Part shown: positions 41,095-51,177 of the stretch, piece after piece | How the letters are laid out: every line of letters begins with the position of its first letter | How positions within the stretch are numbered: the first letter of the stretch is position 1 | Origin: Limnohabitans sp. Rim11 | GTDB lineage: Bacteria > Pseudomonadota > Gammaproteobacteria > Burkholderiales > Burkholderiaceae_C | Assembly: GCF_001269365.1 (NCBI RefSeq) | Contig: NZ_CXOM01000006.1 | Location: 1-64,000 of the forward strand | Length of the DNA stretch: 64,000 nt | Direction: 5' to 3' | The notes under the pieces: model-generated | What the model was told of the DNA's origin: nothing | Database searches by the model: none | The model's input: only the letters and a program-made list of their open reading frames with translations | Made by a program: the position numbers and the translations under genes

Positions 41095-42078
41095 TCAAAG
41101 GTCTATCTCAATTTCATCGTTGGCATGGCATGCGCGAGACACACACACCATGATGTGATTTAATTTTTCTGAATCTGTTAGGACAAAGTCGCGGTGGTCT
41201 ACTTGGCCAGCCACTAAGCCAGTTTTGCAGCTGCCACAAGTGCCACTTTCGCACGAGCTAGGAACTCTGTGCCCAGCTTTGCGCAGCACTTCCAAAATAC
41301 TTTCCTTGTCTGTCACGGGCAACACTGTTTGAGATTGCGAAAGCTTAATTTGGAAAGCGCTGTTGCTGGCGTGTTGGGCCGCGTTAGCGCCAAAGCTTTC
41401 AAAGTGAACACGATCTTGTGGCCAGTGTCCGCTCATGTCCTTGATGGCGTCCATCAAGCCTTGCGGTCCGCAACAATAAATGTGCGCTTGACTTGGTTTT
41501 TCTAGCAAGGGCCAAAAGTCGAGGCCAGCATCGGGGTTGCCCCCGTCAAAATGAAAGCTCACTTCGCCCGCATTTTGCAAGGCTTGTAGCTCGTCCATGA
41601 ATGCGGCACCTTCAGCATCGCGCGCGCAATAATAAAAACGAAAACGTCCTTGGCCACCTGTGGCTTGAAGTCTGGACATTTGTCTGGCCATGGAAAGCAA
41701 AGGCGTCACGCCAATGCCGCCTGCAATGAAAATCACCTCATGCGCAGGATCTAACAATTCGAAATCGTTTTTGGGTGCGCTGACATTGAGTAAATGCCCC
41801 ACTTGCACTTGATCAATCATGCTTCTTGAGCCACCCCTTCCATTGTGCTCATGCTTGATGGCAATTTCACAAAAGCTGGTTTCAGCAGGGTCGTTGCAAA
41901 GGGAGTAATTGCGACGCTGGCCCGCGGGTGTCTCGACAGTGATATGAGCGCCCGCTTTGAAACTGGGCAAATTTTGTCCTTGGGGGTGGACCAGCCTGAA
42001 GAACCAAATGTCTTTGGCCACTTGGCATTTGTGTTGCACAAGCAAAGAAGAAAAATCTGGGTCGGTAACTTGAGTCAT
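41095..42078 (-). CDS. Phthalate dioxygenase reductase-type ferredoxin/flavin reductase
   Basis: A 327-residue PDR/VanB-family electron-transfer protein. FMN-binding barrel motifs (RNYSLCND) and a NAD-binding part (IFIAGGIGVTPLLSMARQM) are followed by a C-terminal plant-type [2Fe-2S] domain (SSCESGTCGSCKTG ... MVCVSRA). It passes electrons from NADH to the Rieske oxygenase whose gene starts 153 bases away in the opposite direction. First gene of a minus-strand operon with the dehydrogenase and MarR genes. Confidence 0.87.
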   Translation of the reverse strand: MTQVTDPDFSSLLVQHKCQVAKDIWFFRLVHPQGQNLPSFKAGAHITVETPAGQRRNYSLCNDPAETSFCEIAIKHEHNGRGGSRSMIDQVQVGHLLNVSAPKNDFELLDPAHEVIFIAGGIGVTPLLSMARQMSRLQATGGQGRFRFYYCARDAEGAAFMDELQALQNAGEVSFHFDGGNPDAGLDFWPLLEKPSQAHIYCCGPQGLMDAIKDMSGHWPQDRVHFESFGANAAQHASNSAFQIKLSQSQTVLPVTDKESILEVLRKAGHRVPSSCESGTCGSCKTGLVAGQVDHRDFVLTDSEKLNHIMVCVSRACHANDEIEIDL

Positions 42079-42128
42079 TGTTGAAAGGGCCGTGAGTCAA
42101 ACAAATCAAAGAAAAGTTTTTCTAAAAC

Positions 42129-42157
42129 TTGACAAATGTCATGTTTATATATTATCT
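42129..42157 (+). promoter_or_regulatory. Predicted promoter of the oxygenase operon
   Basis: TTGACA (42129-42134) and TTATCT (42152-42157) are spaced by 17 bases. The -10 overlaps the left arm of the MarR-like palindrome, as expected for a repressed promoter. Confidence 0.45.
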
Positions 42158-42174
42158 TAGATACCTAAGAATAA
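42151..42174. promoter_or_regulatory. MarR-type palindromic operator in the divergent phthalate promoter region
   Basis: The core is ATTATCTTAG-ATAC-CTAAG then AATAAT, an imperfect palindrome with CTTAG/CTAAG arms separated by four bases, extended by ATTAT/AATAAT. It lies 58 bases upstream of the oxygenase start and 73 bases from the reductase start. Confidence 0.6.
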
Positions 42175-42231
42175 TTGATCGCTTGTTAAAAAACAAGCCT
42201 TTGTTTGAACGCCTCCAAGAATTGAAAAATC

Positions 42232-43497
42232 ATGATAACCCCAGAAGAAAATGACTTGTTGTGCCGTGTTGAAGGCAATGCGCCTATGGGGCAACTCATG
42301 CGCCGTCAGTGGATCGCCATTTGTTTGATTGAGGAAGTGTCCGAGCCCGATGGCGCCCCCATTAAAGCGCGTATTCTGGGTGAAGACTTGGTGGTTTTCA
42401 GGGACACCAAAGGCCGAGTCGGTGTCATGGATGAATACTGCCCTCACCGCAAAGCTTCGTTGGTCTATGGCCGTAATGAAGACTGTGGACTGCGCTGCCT
42501 TTATCACGGTTGGAAGATGGATGTCGCGGGCAATGTGGTGGACATGTCTTCTGAGCCTGCAGGCAGTGGCTTGGTCGAGAAGGTGAAGCACCGTGCATTT
42601 CCGACCAAAGAGTGGGGCGGTTTTGTGTGGGCCTACATGGGCCCACCCGAGCACCAACCTGAATTCACGCCACCACCTTGGGCGCCCAATGAGGCGTCTC
42701 GCTTGGCGGTTGCCAAAATTATCATTCCATGCAACTGGGCGCAAATTTTAGAAGGCCAAATTGATTCAGCCCACAGCTCCAGTTTGCATTCCTCTGACAT
42801 GGTGCCGGCACGCGTTGATGGCGCTAAGGCCACCGATACGCAGTGGCTGCGTCCCTCCACCGACAAGTCGCCGCGCATGCAAGTTGAGCGTACGCCCTAC
42901 GGTTTTAGATATGCGGCTATTCGAAGGCCCATTAAAGATGCGCAAACCCACGATTACATCCGTAGCACGGTGTTTGTTGCTCCCGCCTCAGCGCTCATCC
43001 CTCCCAATGATCAGTACAACGTGGCCAATTTGAATGTGCCGATAGACGATCACCATACAGCCTTTCACTTTATGGCTTGGGGGTCGCCAGACACAACACC
43101 CGATCACGAAGCATGGCGTGCGTTTTTGCATGCGCAAGTAGGTCCCGATTTAGACGCTCAATTTAACCCCAAACGAACCCATGCCAACCGCTTCAACCAA
43201 GACCGCGAAGCGATGAAGGCAGGCAACTTCACGGGCATTCAAGGCATTCCCAATCAAGACATGGCCATGTGGGTGTCCATGGGCCCCATCGTGGACAGAA
43301 CCAACGATCGCTTGGGTGCATCCGACTTGGCCATTGTGGAATTCAGACAAAGAATGCTGCAGGCTGTGCGCAGTTTCATGGCGGGCGAGGCGCCCATAGG
43401 TACGGGAGATAACCGTATTCCTGTACAGGTTTGTGCATATCAATCTATCATCCCCAAAACCACAGACTGGCGTCAATTTGACGCAAAGCCTGTTTAA
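42232..43497 (+). CDS. Rieske aromatic-ring-hydroxylating oxygenase, phthalate type
   Basis: A 421-residue oxygenase large subunit. The Rieske [2Fe-2S] ligands are C70 and H72 (DEYCPHRKASL) and C89 and H92 (LRCLYHGW). The mononuclear iron segment is LEGQIDSAHSSSLHSSD, with two His and a bridging Asp. The overall type is phthalate/vanillate oxygenase (PDO, Pht3/OphA2-like), usually about 430-440 residues. It would add O2 to the 4,5-position of phthalate with electrons from the divergently encoded reductase. First of four plus-strand genes. Confidence 0.85.
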   Translation: MITPEENDLLCRVEGNAPMGQLMRRQWIAICLIEEVSEPDGAPIKARILGEDLVVFRDTKGRVGVMDEYCPHRKASLVYGRNEDCGLRCLYHGWKMDVAGNVVDMSSEPAGSGLVEKVKHRAFPTKEWGGFVWAYMGPPEHQPEFTPPPWAPNEASRLAVAKIIIPCNWAQILEGQIDSAHSSSLHSSDMVPARVDGAKATDTQWLRPSTDKSPRMQVERTPYGFRYAAIRRPIKDAQTHDYIRSTVFVAPASALIPPNDQYNVANLNVPIDDHHTAFHFMAWGSPDTTPDHEAWRAFLHAQVGPDLDAQFNPKRTHANRFNQDREAMKAGNFTGIQGIPNQDMAMWVSMGPIVDRTNDRLGASDLAIVEFRQRMLQAVRSFMAGEAPIGTGDNRIPVQVCAYQSIIPKTTDWRQFDAKPV

Positions 43498-43522
43498 CCA
43501 ATTAACACCAGGAGACATCTCA

Positions 43523-44500
43523 ATGAAACGTCGTGATCTATTGGCTGCATCAGCAGCCCCTTTGTTGGCCGGCCTTCAACTGCCAGCATGGAGTCAAGCT
43601 GGTTTCAATTTCACCAAAGCAGTGAAATTCATCGTTCCTTACGCACCCGGTGGCTTGCCAGATACTGTGGCGCGTGTTTTTGCACTGCGCATTGGGGAAC
43701 GCATTGGTCAAGGTGTTGTCATTGAAAACAAGCCTGGTGGCAATGGTGTGGTCGCGGCGCAGGCCTTGGCCAGCAGCCCCAACGATGGCCACACTTTTTT
43801 GGTCACCGATGGTTCGATGTTTTCGATCAATCCACTCATCTACAAAAGTCTTGCATATGACTTAAAGCGTGACTTTGCGCCTGTGTCTTTGTTGGCGCGT
43901 TCACCTTTGTATTTGGCAGTTCACCCCAAAGTGCCCGTCAATACATTGCAAGAGTTTGTGCAATACGTCAAATCAAAGCCAGATCAAATTAACTACGGTT
44001 CATCTGGCATTGGTAGTAGTCACCATCTCACCATGGAAGCCATGAAGTCGGCTCTGGGACTTCAAATGACGCATGTCCCATTCAGAGGTTCGGGTCAGTC
44101 AGTGCCTGCTTTGATTGGCGGCCAAGTTGAATGTTTGTTCTCTGCCTTGCCTTCCTTGGCAGGCTTTGCCAAAAACAACCAAGTCAAAATTTTGGGCAGC
44201 AATGCTGGCCAACGATCGGCCTTGATGCCACAGGTGCCTAGTATTTCAGAAATTATTCCTGGCTTTGATTTTGCTGTCATTATTGGCGCACTGGCTTCTG
44301 CCAATGCACCCGCTGGCGCTATTGCACGCCTCAGTGCAGAAGCCGCAGCGGTCAAAAACCACCCTGAATTGCTGGCCACCATGGGTACCGCAGGTATTGA
44401 CTCAGTGGGCAGTTCGGCCGCAGATTACGCCAAAGCCATTCAGTCTGAAAACGAACGCTTGGCCAAAGCCGTGGCGCTGGCTGGCTTAAAACCCGAATAA
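43523..44500 (+). CDS. Bug-family tripartite tricarboxylate-type solute receptor
   Basis: The ATG at 43523 has AGGAGA before it and starts a Tat-like signal (MKRRDLLAASAAPLLAGLQLPAWSQA, with RR-DLL). The mature part is a periplasmic binding protein of the Bug/TctC type: FIVPYAPGGLPDTVARVFA, VIENKPGGNGVVAAQALA, FVSLLARSPLYLAVHPKVPV and NYGSSGIGSSHHLTMEAMKSALG. Bug receptors bind carboxylates; here phthalate or a derivative is plausible from context. TctA/TctB membrane genes are not nearby. Confidence 0.9.
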   Translation: MKRRDLLAASAAPLLAGLQLPAWSQAGFNFTKAVKFIVPYAPGGLPDTVARVFALRIGERIGQGVVIENKPGGNGVVAAQALASSPNDGHTFLVTDGSMFSINPLIYKSLAYDLKRDFAPVSLLARSPLYLAVHPKVPVNTLQEFVQYVKSKPDQINYGSSGIGSSHHLTMEAMKSALGLQMTHVPFRGSGQSVPALIGGQVECLFSALPSLAGFAKNNQVKILGSNAGQRSALMPQVPSISEIIPGFDFAVIIGALASANAPAGAIARLSAEAAAVKNHPELLATMGTAGIDSVGSSAADYAKAIQSENERLAKAVALAGLKPE

Positions 44501-44518
44501 CGAAGATAGAAGAGCACC

Positions 44519-45511
44519 ATGGCCAAACTGCCTCTCAGCTTTGCATGTTGGAATTACGACCGCACCCGCGCTTTGATGGACGGCAGTGTTCAAGTCGATG
44601 GCATTGATCTCAATTATTTGAACTTGCCTGTGGAAGAAACTTTCTTCCGCATGGCACGTTTTCGTGAGTTTGATGTTTGCGAAATGTCTTTGTCGTCCTA
44701 CTGTGTTTCACTGCACAAGCCCGACAAGCCCTTCATTGCCATTCCCATTTTCCCATCTCGTTTTTTTAGACACTCTTGCATTTACATCAATGCCGACTCT
44801 GGCATTCAAGAGCCTAAAGACCTGATTGGCAAACGCATCGCCAGTCCTGAATATCAAATGACCGCTCCGGTCTGGATACGGGGCATTTTGCAGGATCACT
44901 ATGGGGTGCCTGTCGATGCCCAGCCCTATCTTTTTGGGGGTGAGGAAGAAACGGGTCGCATCGAAAAGCAAAAGCTCAACTTGCCGCCAAACATTCAGGT
45001 GCACCCTATTGGGCCCCATCAAACTTTGTCTCAAATGTTGCACGATGGTGAACTTGATGCGCTCTATACCGCCCGCATGCCCTCGTCTTTTTTGAAGGGC
45101 GATGGCAAAGTCAAGCGCTTGTTTGAAAACTATGTCGACATTGAGCGCGCTTATTACCGTGAAACTAAAATTTTCCCCATCATGCACACAGTGGTGATTC
45201 GCAGAGAAGTCTACGAAGCCAATCGCTGGATTGCGCAGTCGCTCACCAAAGCCTTCATGGAAGCGCAGCGTAAAACCTATGAAGATCTTTATGAAACTGC
45301 GGCCCTCAAAGCCATGTTGCCTTGGTTGACTGCACACGTCGAAGACGCACGCAAAGAGTTTGGCAACGATTGGTGGTCTTACGGTTTGGAAAAAAATGTG
45401 GATGTGCTTGAAACCTTCACGCGCTACCACCACGAACAAGGCCTCTCACCCCGAAAACTCAGTCCGCAAGAATTATTTGCACCTGAGTCTCTCGAGGCTT
45501 TCAAAATTTAA
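44519..45511 (+). CDS. 4,5-dihydroxyphthalate decarboxylase type (Pht5-like)
   Basis: A 330-residue protein of the dihydroxyphthalate decarboxylase family, which has a periplasmic-binding-protein-like fold. The pattern LSFACWNYDRTRALMDGSVQVDGIDLNYLNLPVEETFFRM...FDVCEMSLSSY is typical, as are FPSRFFRHSCIYIN and the ALYTARMPSSF segment. It should convert 4,5-dihydroxyphthalate to protocatechuate, the last upper-pathway step. No signal peptide, so cytoplasmic. It lies 18 bases after the Bug gene in the same operon. Confidence 0.84.
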   Translation: MAKLPLSFACWNYDRTRALMDGSVQVDGIDLNYLNLPVEETFFRMARFREFDVCEMSLSSYCVSLHKPDKPFIAIPIFPSRFFRHSCIYINADSGIQEPKDLIGKRIASPEYQMTAPVWIRGILQDHYGVPVDAQPYLFGGEEETGRIEKQKLNLPPNIQVHPIGPHQTLSQMLHDGELDALYTARMPSSFLKGDGKVKRLFENYVDIERAYYRETKIFPIMHTVVIRREVYEANRWIAQSLTKAFMEAQRKTYEDLYETAALKAMLPWLTAHVEDARKEFGNDWWSYGLEKNVDVLETFTRYHHEQGLSPRKLSPQELFAPESLEAFKI

Positions 45512-45532
45512 TCTGCACGAAAAGAGCCGCAC

Positions 45533-46285
45533 ATGGATTTTCTTCTCAGCCCCGATGGGGTGCTGATCGCTGCGGCTTGCGCGCTGGCCATTATGCTGGG
45601 CGGCCTTGTCAAGGGCACCTTGGGTGTGGGCTTGCCCTTGTTTGCTGTCCCTATCATGTCGCTCATGATTGGTAGCACCCAGGCCATTGCATTGGTGGCG
45701 GTGCCCGTTTTGGTGTCCAATATTTGGCAAGCTTGGCAAGAAGGTAATTGGAAAGCCAGCGTCAAACGTTTTTGGCCCCTCATGGTGACGCAGGGCATGA
45801 TGACGGTCTTGGCGGTTCAATGGACTTTGGATTTCAGTGTCAAGCAACTCAACATGTTGGTTGCCTTTGCTGTGGTGTTGGCTGTGGTCGCCATGTTGTT
45901 CAAACCCAGTTTCAATATACCGCCCGAGCGTGAAAAATGGGTGGGTGCGTTGGTTGGCGCAACTTCAGGTTTATTGGGTGGTGTTTCGTCTCTAATGGGA
46001 CCTATTCTGATTAGCTACACCATGTCTTTGAAGATGCAAAGAGACGAGTTTGTGGGTGCTATCAGTATCATTTATCTCAATGCAGCATGGCCTTTGTATT
46101 TGGCCATGTTCAGTTTTGGTCGAATGGAAACCGTTGATCTGGGTTACTCCGTTTTGGCATTGGTTCCCATGGCAGTAGGTTTGACCATTGGGCAAAAGCT
46201 AAGGCATCGGCTCAGTGAAGACGCGTTCAGGAAAGTGCTGCTGGCCTTCTTGATTTTTGTGGCAACTTTGTTGGTGTTGCGCTAG
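45533..46285 (+). CDS. TSUP (TauE/SafE-type) membrane permease
   Basis: A 250-residue protein with about eight membrane helices. The motif LGGLVKGTLGVGLPLFAVPIMS and the second-half copy VGALVGATSGLLGGVSSLMGPILISYTM are the two-fold TSUP pattern. Members export or import sulfoacids and other organic acids. Being the last gene of the phthalate-type operon it could move the substrate or a side product across the membrane. Confidence 0.85.
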   Translation: MDFLLSPDGVLIAAACALAIMLGGLVKGTLGVGLPLFAVPIMSLMIGSTQAIALVAVPVLVSNIWQAWQEGNWKASVKRFWPLMVTQGMMTVLAVQWTLDFSVKQLNMLVAFAVVLAVVAMLFKPSFNIPPEREKWVGALVGATSGLLGGVSSLMGPILISYTMSLKMQRDEFVGAISIIYLNAAWPLYLAMFSFGRMETVDLGYSVLALVPMAVGLTIGQKLRHRLSEDAFRKVLLAFLIFVATLLVLR

Positions 46286-46292
46286 TTGAACT

Positions 46293-46805
46293 TTAAAAAA
46301 CCCACATTAACAAACTCGTCATCACCACATAGCGCATCAATTTGCCGATGGCCATATAAACGGCACAGGGCCAAAGCGGCATTTTGAGCCAACCGGCTAC
46401 AGCACACAGCGGATCGCCTACGCCTGGTAACCAGGACAGCAGACAGGCTTTGGGGCCCATGCGTTCTAACCATTGAAGCGCGCGTGAGTTCATTTTGTCA
46501 TTCAAGCTGACTGATTCACCGTTAACTATTTTCTTTTGGCGCAGCCGATCGATGGCGTGGTGCGTGCCATAACCCATCCACCAACTGACCACCCCGCCCA
46601 AGGTGTTGCCAATGGTGGCCACAAAGATGGCTGCCCAAAATAAATCGGGATTTATTTTGACAAGCCCAAAGACCGCAGGCTCAGAGCCTAAAGGTAGCAG
46701 GGTGGCAGAAATGAAAGAGATCACAAACACGGTAGACAAACCGTGTTCGGGTAAAGCCAGCCAAGCCAGCAATTGCGTGATGTAAGGTGTGAACCATGCT
46801 TCCAT
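46293..46805 (-). CDS. YqaA-type membrane protein (SNARE-associated/DedA-like)
   Basis: The ATG at 46805 is chosen since CTGGAGCAA lies directly before it; the longer frame to 46943 would overlap the dusB gene and lacks this site. The 170-residue product has about four helices, with FISATLLPLGSEPAVFG, ATIGNTLGGVVSWWMGYG and LSWLPGVGDPLCAVAGWLKMPLWPCAVYM, typical of the YqaA branch of the DedA superfamily, thought to be membrane lipid or ion transporters. Confidence 0.85.
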   Translation of the reverse strand: MEAWFTPYITQLLAWLALPEHGLSTVFVISFISATLLPLGSEPAVFGLVKINPDLFWAAIFVATIGNTLGGVVSWWMGYGTHHAIDRLRQKKIVNGESVSLNDKMNSRALQWLERMGPKACLLSWLPGVGDPLCAVAGWLKMPLWPCAVYMAIGKLMRYVVMTSLLMWVF

Positions 46806-46937
46806 TTGCTCCAGAGTGTAGCCAAAGGTTTCTATTTTGAAATTTCTTTCAAAATAATTCCCTTGCCTAAAAAATAGGCAATACAATCGTGCCTCCTTTT
46901 TAAGCAGCCTGCCCTTTCTTCTCTTCCTTCCTAGTCC

Positions 46938-47981
46938 ATGCAAATCGGACCCTACGTCTTACCCAATGCTGTTTTTGTGGCGCCCATGGCGGGTGTCACA
47001 GATCGGCCTTTTCGCCAACTGTGCCGACAGTTTGGTGCGGGTTATGCCGTGAGCGAAATGGTCACCTCGCGCAAAGATTTGTGGAAGAGTCTGAAAACCT
47101 CGCGCCGCGCCAATCACGAGGGTGAGCCGGGGCCCATTGCCGTTCAAATTGCGGGCACCGATGCACCCATGATGGCCGAGGCTGCGGCTTACAACATTGA
47201 CCAAGGTGCGCAGATCATTGACATCAACATGGGTTGCCCCGCCAAAAAGGTGTGCAACAAATGGGCGGGTTCTGCGCTGATGCAAAACGAAAGCTTGGCC
47301 ATCGAAATTGCTGAAGCTGTGGTGGCCGCATGTGCGCCCCGCGGTGTACCTGTCACCTTAAAGATGCGCACCGGTTGGTGCGACACAGAAAAGAACGCTT
47401 TGGTCTTGGCCAAGGCTTTTGAAAGCGTCGGCATTCAAATGGTGACGGTGCATGGCCGCACGCGCGAGCAAGGTTACAAAGGCTTTGCCGAATACGACAC
47501 CGTAGCCGCCGTCAAAGCTGCCCTCAATATTCCTGTGGTGGCCAATGGCGACATTGACTCCCCCGAAAAGGCATTGCAAGTTTTAAAGTACACCGGCGCC
47601 GATGCGTTGATGGTGGGACGTGCTGCGCAAGGTCGTCCTTGGATCTTTCGCGAAATTGTGCATTTCCTGGCCACGGGCGAACACTTGGCCCCGCCCTTGG
47701 TAGCAGAAGTGAGGCGCGCTTTGCTGGAACATTTGCAAGATCACTACGGCCTCTATGGCGAGCTGACCGGGGTGCGTTCTGCGCGCAAACACATTGGTTG
47801 GTATGTGCGTGATTTGCCGGGTGGCGATGAATTTAGAGACCACATGAACACTTTGGAAACCGCCGAGATGCAATCTCGTGCAGTGGCCGATTTTTTTGAA
47901 GAGATGGCAGCGCGCATAGAGCGCATGCCTCAGGCTGTTGCAGGCATTCGCCCTGAAATGGCTTTGGAGACGATGGAATGA
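46938..47981 (+). CDS. dusB: tRNA-dihydrouridine synthase DusB
   Basis: A 347-residue FMN-dependent tRNA-modifying enzyme with signature VFVAPMAGVTDRPFRQLC, IDINMGCPAKKVCNKWAGSALM (catalytic C in GCPAKKVCNK) and MVGRAAQGRPWIF. It reduces uridines in the tRNA D-loop. The next gene, fis, overlaps its stop by 4 bases, the standard dusB-fis arrangement. Confidence 0.97.
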   Translation: MQIGPYVLPNAVFVAPMAGVTDRPFRQLCRQFGAGYAVSEMVTSRKDLWKSLKTSRRANHEGEPGPIAVQIAGTDAPMMAEAAAYNIDQGAQIIDINMGCPAKKVCNKWAGSALMQNESLAIEIAEAVVAACAPRGVPVTLKMRTGWCDTEKNALVLAKAFESVGIQMVTVHGRTREQGYKGFAEYDTVAAVKAALNIPVVANGDIDSPEKALQVLKYTGADALMVGRAAQGRPWIFREIVHFLATGEHLAPPLVAEVRRALLEHLQDHYGLYGELTGVRSARKHIGWYVRDLPGGDEFRDHMNTLETAEMQSRAVADFFEEMAARIERMPQAVAGIRPEMALETME

Positions 47982-48214
47982 GCAAGAAGAAAATTGATGA
48001 ATGCATCCGTGATAGTTTGAATGCTTACTTTCACGACATGAATGGCGTAGAACCTCACGGCATGTACGACATGCTGCTGAATGCCGTAGAAAAACCTTTG
48101 CTAGAAGTGGTGATGCAACGCGCTGAGCAAAATCAATCGCGCGCTGCGGAGTGGCTCGGCTTGAACCGCAACACGCTGCGTAAAAAACTTTTAGATCACA
48201 AACTTTTGAAGTAA
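47978..48214 (+). CDS. fis: Fis-family nucleoid protein
   Basis: A 78-residue DNA-bending protein of the Fis type. The C-terminal helix-turn-helix reads [35 protein letters not shown]. The N-terminal part ([31 protein letters not shown]) forms the dimerisation helix. It is shorter than the E. coli protein (98 residues), which is normal for betaproteobacteria. Its start overlaps dusB (ATGA), so it is translationally coupled. Confidence 0.95.
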   Translation: MSKKKIDECIRDSLNAYFHDMNGVEPHGMYDMLLNAVEKPLLEVVMQRAEQNQSRAAEWLGLNRNTLRKKLLDHKLLK

Positions 48215-48218
48215 AAAA

Positions 48219-49799
48219 ATGAAAGCACTCATTTCTGTTTCCGACAAAACTGGCATCGTTGAGCTGGCCAAAGCGCTGCATGCACTCAAGGTGGAGTTGG
48301 TGTCCACCGGTGGCACCGCCAAGTTGCTGGCCGAGCAAGGCTTGCCCGTGACCGAAGTGGCGCAAGTGACTGAGTTTCCAGAAATGCTGGATGGCCGCGT
48401 TAAAACTTTGCATCCCAAAGTGCATGGTGGTCTGCTGGCGCGTCGCGATGTGCCCGAGCACATGGCGGCTTTAAAAGAGCACGGCATTCAAACCATCGAT
48501 TTGCTCATCGTCAATTTGTACCCCTTCGAAGCCACCGTGGCCAAGCCCGGTTGCACTTTAGAAGACGCCATTGAAAACATCGACATTGGTGGTCCTGCCA
48601 TGGTGCGCAGTGCGGCCAAGAACTGGAAAGACGTGGCCGTGCTCACCGATGCATCGCAATACCCTACTGTCATTGAAGAGCTCAAGTCCAGCGGCAAAGT
48701 GTCTGACAAAACTCGTTTTGCTTTGTCTGTGGCTGCCTTCAATCGCATCAGCAATTACGATGCGGCCATCAGCGACTACTTGTCTTCGTACAACTTGGAA
48801 GACGGCACGCGCACCGAATATCCAGCGCAGTCCAATGGCCGCTTTGTCAAGTTGCAAGACTTGCGATACGGCGAGAATCCGCATCAAACAGCCGCGTTCT
48901 ATCGCGACCTGTACCCAGCGCCTGGCTCGTTGGTCACCGCTGTGCAATTGCAAGGCAAAGAACTGTCGTACAACAACATTGCCGATGCAGATGCGGCTTG
49001 GGAATGCGTCAAGAGCTTCACAGAATCGGCATGCGTCATCGTGAAGCACGCCAATCCTTGCGGTGTGGCCGTCGGTGCCAATGCCCTCGAGTCCTATAGC
49101 AAAGCTTTCCAAACCGATCCAACCTCTGCGTTTGGCGGCATCATTGCGCTGAACCGCATTGTGGACGCAGCCGCTGCGCAGCAAATTAGCAAGCAGTTTG
49201 TCGAAGTGCTGATGGCACCGGCTTACTCGCCCGAAGCGGTGGAAATTTTTAAAGCCAAAGCCAATGTTCGCGTGTTGCAAATTGCCTTGCCCGAGTTCAA
49301 AGCAGGCGGCACGCCTTTTGAACAAGGCCGCAATGCGCAAGACATCAAGCGCGTGGGTTCTGGTTTGCTCATTCAAACCGCCGACAACCACGAGTTGCAA
49401 TTGGCCGACCTTAAAGTGGTCACCAAAGTGCAGCCTTCACCTACGCAGCTGCAAGACTTGCTGTTTGCTTGGAAAGTGGCCAAGTACGTCAAGAGTAACG
49501 CCATTGTGTTCTGCGCCAATGGCATGACCATGGGTGTAGGTGCCGGCCAAATGAGCCGTTTGGATTCAGCACGCATTGCCAGCATCAAAGCCGGTCATGC
49601 GGGTTTGAGTTTGCAAAACACCGTGGTGGCCAGTGATGCGTTCTTCCCGTTCCGCGATGGTTTGGATGTGGTGGTGGACGCAGGCGCCAATTGCGTCATT
49701 CAGCCCGGTGGCTCGATGCGCGACAACGAGGTGATTGCTGCCGCCGATGAGCGCGGTGTGGCCATGGTGTTCTCGGGTGTGCGCCATTTCCGTCACTGA
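48219..49799 (+). CDS. purH: PurH, AICAR transformylase/IMP cyclohydrolase
   Basis: A 526-residue bifunctional purine enzyme catalysing the last two steps to IMP. The IMP-cyclohydrolase part (1-200) begins [18 protein letters not shown] and contains [14 protein letters not shown]. The transformylase part contains [11 protein letters not shown] and the final [13 protein letters not shown] segment. It follows fis by 4 bases, so fis-purH are in one transcript, and a strong terminator follows. Confidence 0.97.
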   Translation: MKALISVSDKTGIVELAKALHALKVELVSTGGTAKLLAEQGLPVTEVAQVTEFPEMLDGRVKTLHPKVHGGLLARRDVPEHMAALKEHGIQTIDLLIVNLYPFEATVAKPGCTLEDAIENIDIGGPAMVRSAAKNWKDVAVLTDASQYPTVIEELKSSGKVSDKTRFALSVAAFNRISNYDAAISDYLSSYNLEDGTRTEYPAQSNGRFVKLQDLRYGENPHQTAAFYRDLYPAPGSLVTAVQLQGKELSYNNIADADAAWECVKSFTESACVIVKHANPCGVAVGANALESYSKAFQTDPTSAFGGIIALNRIVDAAAAQQISKQFVEVLMAPAYSPEAVEIFKAKANVRVLQIALPEFKAGGTPFEQGRNAQDIKRVGSGLLIQTADNHELQLADLKVVTKVQPSPTQLQDLLFAWKVAKYVKSNAIVFCANGMTMGVGAGQMSRLDSARIASIKAGHAGLSLQNTVVASDAFFPFRDGLDVVVDAGANCVIQPGGSMRDNEVIAAADERGVAMVFSGVRHFRH

Positions 49800-49822
49800 T
49801 GGCTTCTTAACCAGCAAAGAAA

Positions 49823-49855
49823 AAGGGCTCTAGTTAATGAACTGAGCCCTTTTTT
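49823..49855. terminator. Bidirectional terminator between purH and hemL
   Basis: AAGGGCTC and GAGCCCTT pair, with an inner AGTT/AACT stem, followed by TTTTTT on the plus strand and preceded by AAAAA for the minus strand. It serves the converging purH and hemL transcripts. Confidence 0.88.
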
Positions 49856-49872
49856 GTATCAAGCGGTTTGGT

Positions 49873-51177
49873 TTAAAGCGCTTTGAAAATTTCTCTTGCA
49901 GCACTGACCGTATCGGCAATGTCTTGCGCCGTGTGAGCGCCGCTTACAAAGCCAGCTTCGTAAAGCGCAGGGGCAATGTACACGCCGCGATCAAGCAAGC
50001 CGTGGAACAAGGTGTTGAACTTGCTGCCATCGGTTTTCATCACTTGTGGATAGTTGCTGGGCAAGGTGGGCAACAAGAAGAAGCCAAACATACCGCCTTC
50101 GCAGTCGCCTGCAAAAGGTACGCCTTCTGCCGTTGCAGCAGCCGACAGACCGTCGACCAATGAACGAGTTCGAGCACTCAAAGCATCAAAGAAACCAGGC
50201 TTGCTAATTTCGGCCAAGGTGGCCAAGCCGCATGCCGTGGCCACAGGGTTGCCACTCAAAGTGCCGGCTTGGTACACAGGGCCCAAAGGCGCCAGTTGTT
50301 CCATGACGGCGCGCTTGCCACCGAAGGCTGCCAAAGGCATGCCGCCGCCAATCACTTTGCCCATGACCGTCATGTCGGGCTCGAAGCCAGGAATGCTTTT
50401 GGCATAAACGCTTTGCGCGCTGCCCAAGGCCACGCGGCAACCGGTCATCACTTCGTCAAACACCAGCAGTGCGCCGTATTGGCTGCACAACTCGCGGCAG
50501 CGTTTCATAAAAGGCACGCTGGCGCGCACAAAGTTCATGTTGCCCGCAATGGGTTCAATCATCAGGCAGGCCAATTCGTTGCCATGAATTTTGAAAGCGT
50601 CTTCCAGTTGCTCGATGTTGTTGTACTCGAGCACCAATGTGTGTTGCACCACTTCGGGCGGTACGCCTGCGCTGGTGGGGTTGCCAAAGGTGGCCAAGCC
50701 CGAACCGGCTTTGACCAATAAAGCATCGGCATGCCCGTGATAGCAGCCTTCAAACTTGATGATCTTGCTGCGGCCTGTGGCGCCACGGGCCAAGCGCAAG
50801 GCGCTCATGCCGGCTTCGGTGCCCGAGCTAACCAAGCGCACCATGTCCATGGACGGGACCAATTTGAGCAGGGCTTCGACCAACTCGACTTCGCGCTCGG
50901 TGGGAGCACCAAAAGAGAAGCCGTCTAAGGCCGCTTTTTGCACAGCTTCCAAAACGGCAGGATGGCCGTGACCCAAAATCATAGGGCCCCAAGAGCCGAT
51001 GTAGTCGATGTACTTTTTGCCATTGGCATCCCAAAAGTAAGCGCCTTCAGCGCGCTTCACAAAACGCGGAGTGCCACCGACGGCGCGAAATGCGCGCACA
51101 GGTGAATTGACGCCGCCAGGAATCACTTTGCGGGCGCGTTCAAACAGGGTGTCGTTCAGGTCAGTGTTTTGTGTCAT
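49873..51177 (-). CDS. hemL: Glutamate-1-semialdehyde 2,1-aminomutase HemL
   Basis: The ATG at 51177 gives a 434-residue PLP enzyme; a start at 51192 lies deeper in the thiD gene. Motifs are [68 protein letters not shown] and the PLP lysine region [25 protein letters not shown]. It makes 5-aminolevulinate for haem. Its start overlaps the 3' end of thiD by 17 bases. Confidence 0.96.
   Translation of the reverse strand: MTQNTDLNDTLFERARKVIPGGVNSPVRAFRAVGGTPRFVKRAEGAYFWDANGKKYIDYIGSWGPMILGHGHPAVLEAVQKAALDGFSFGAPTEREVELVEALLKLVPSMDMVRLVSSGTEAGMSALRLARGATGRSKIIKFEGCYHGHADALLVKAGSGLATFGNPTSAGVPPEVVQHTLVLEYNNIEQLEDAFKIHGNELACLMIEPIAGNMNFVRASVPFMKRCRELCSQYGALLVFDEVMTGCRVALGSAQSVYAKSIPGFEPDMTVMGKVIGGGMPLAAFGGKRAVMEQLAPLGPVYQAGTLSGNPVATACGLATLAEISKPGFFDALSARTRSLVDGLSAAATAEGVPFAGDCEGGMFGFFLLPTLPSNYPQVMKTDGSKFNTLFHGLLDRGVYIAPALYEAGFVSGAHTAQDIADTVSAAREIFKAL

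Noticed and set aside
48558..49400. 280-codon minus-strand frame in purH
   Set aside because: It is antisense to the transformylase part of PurH, has no motif, and ends without a ribosome site.
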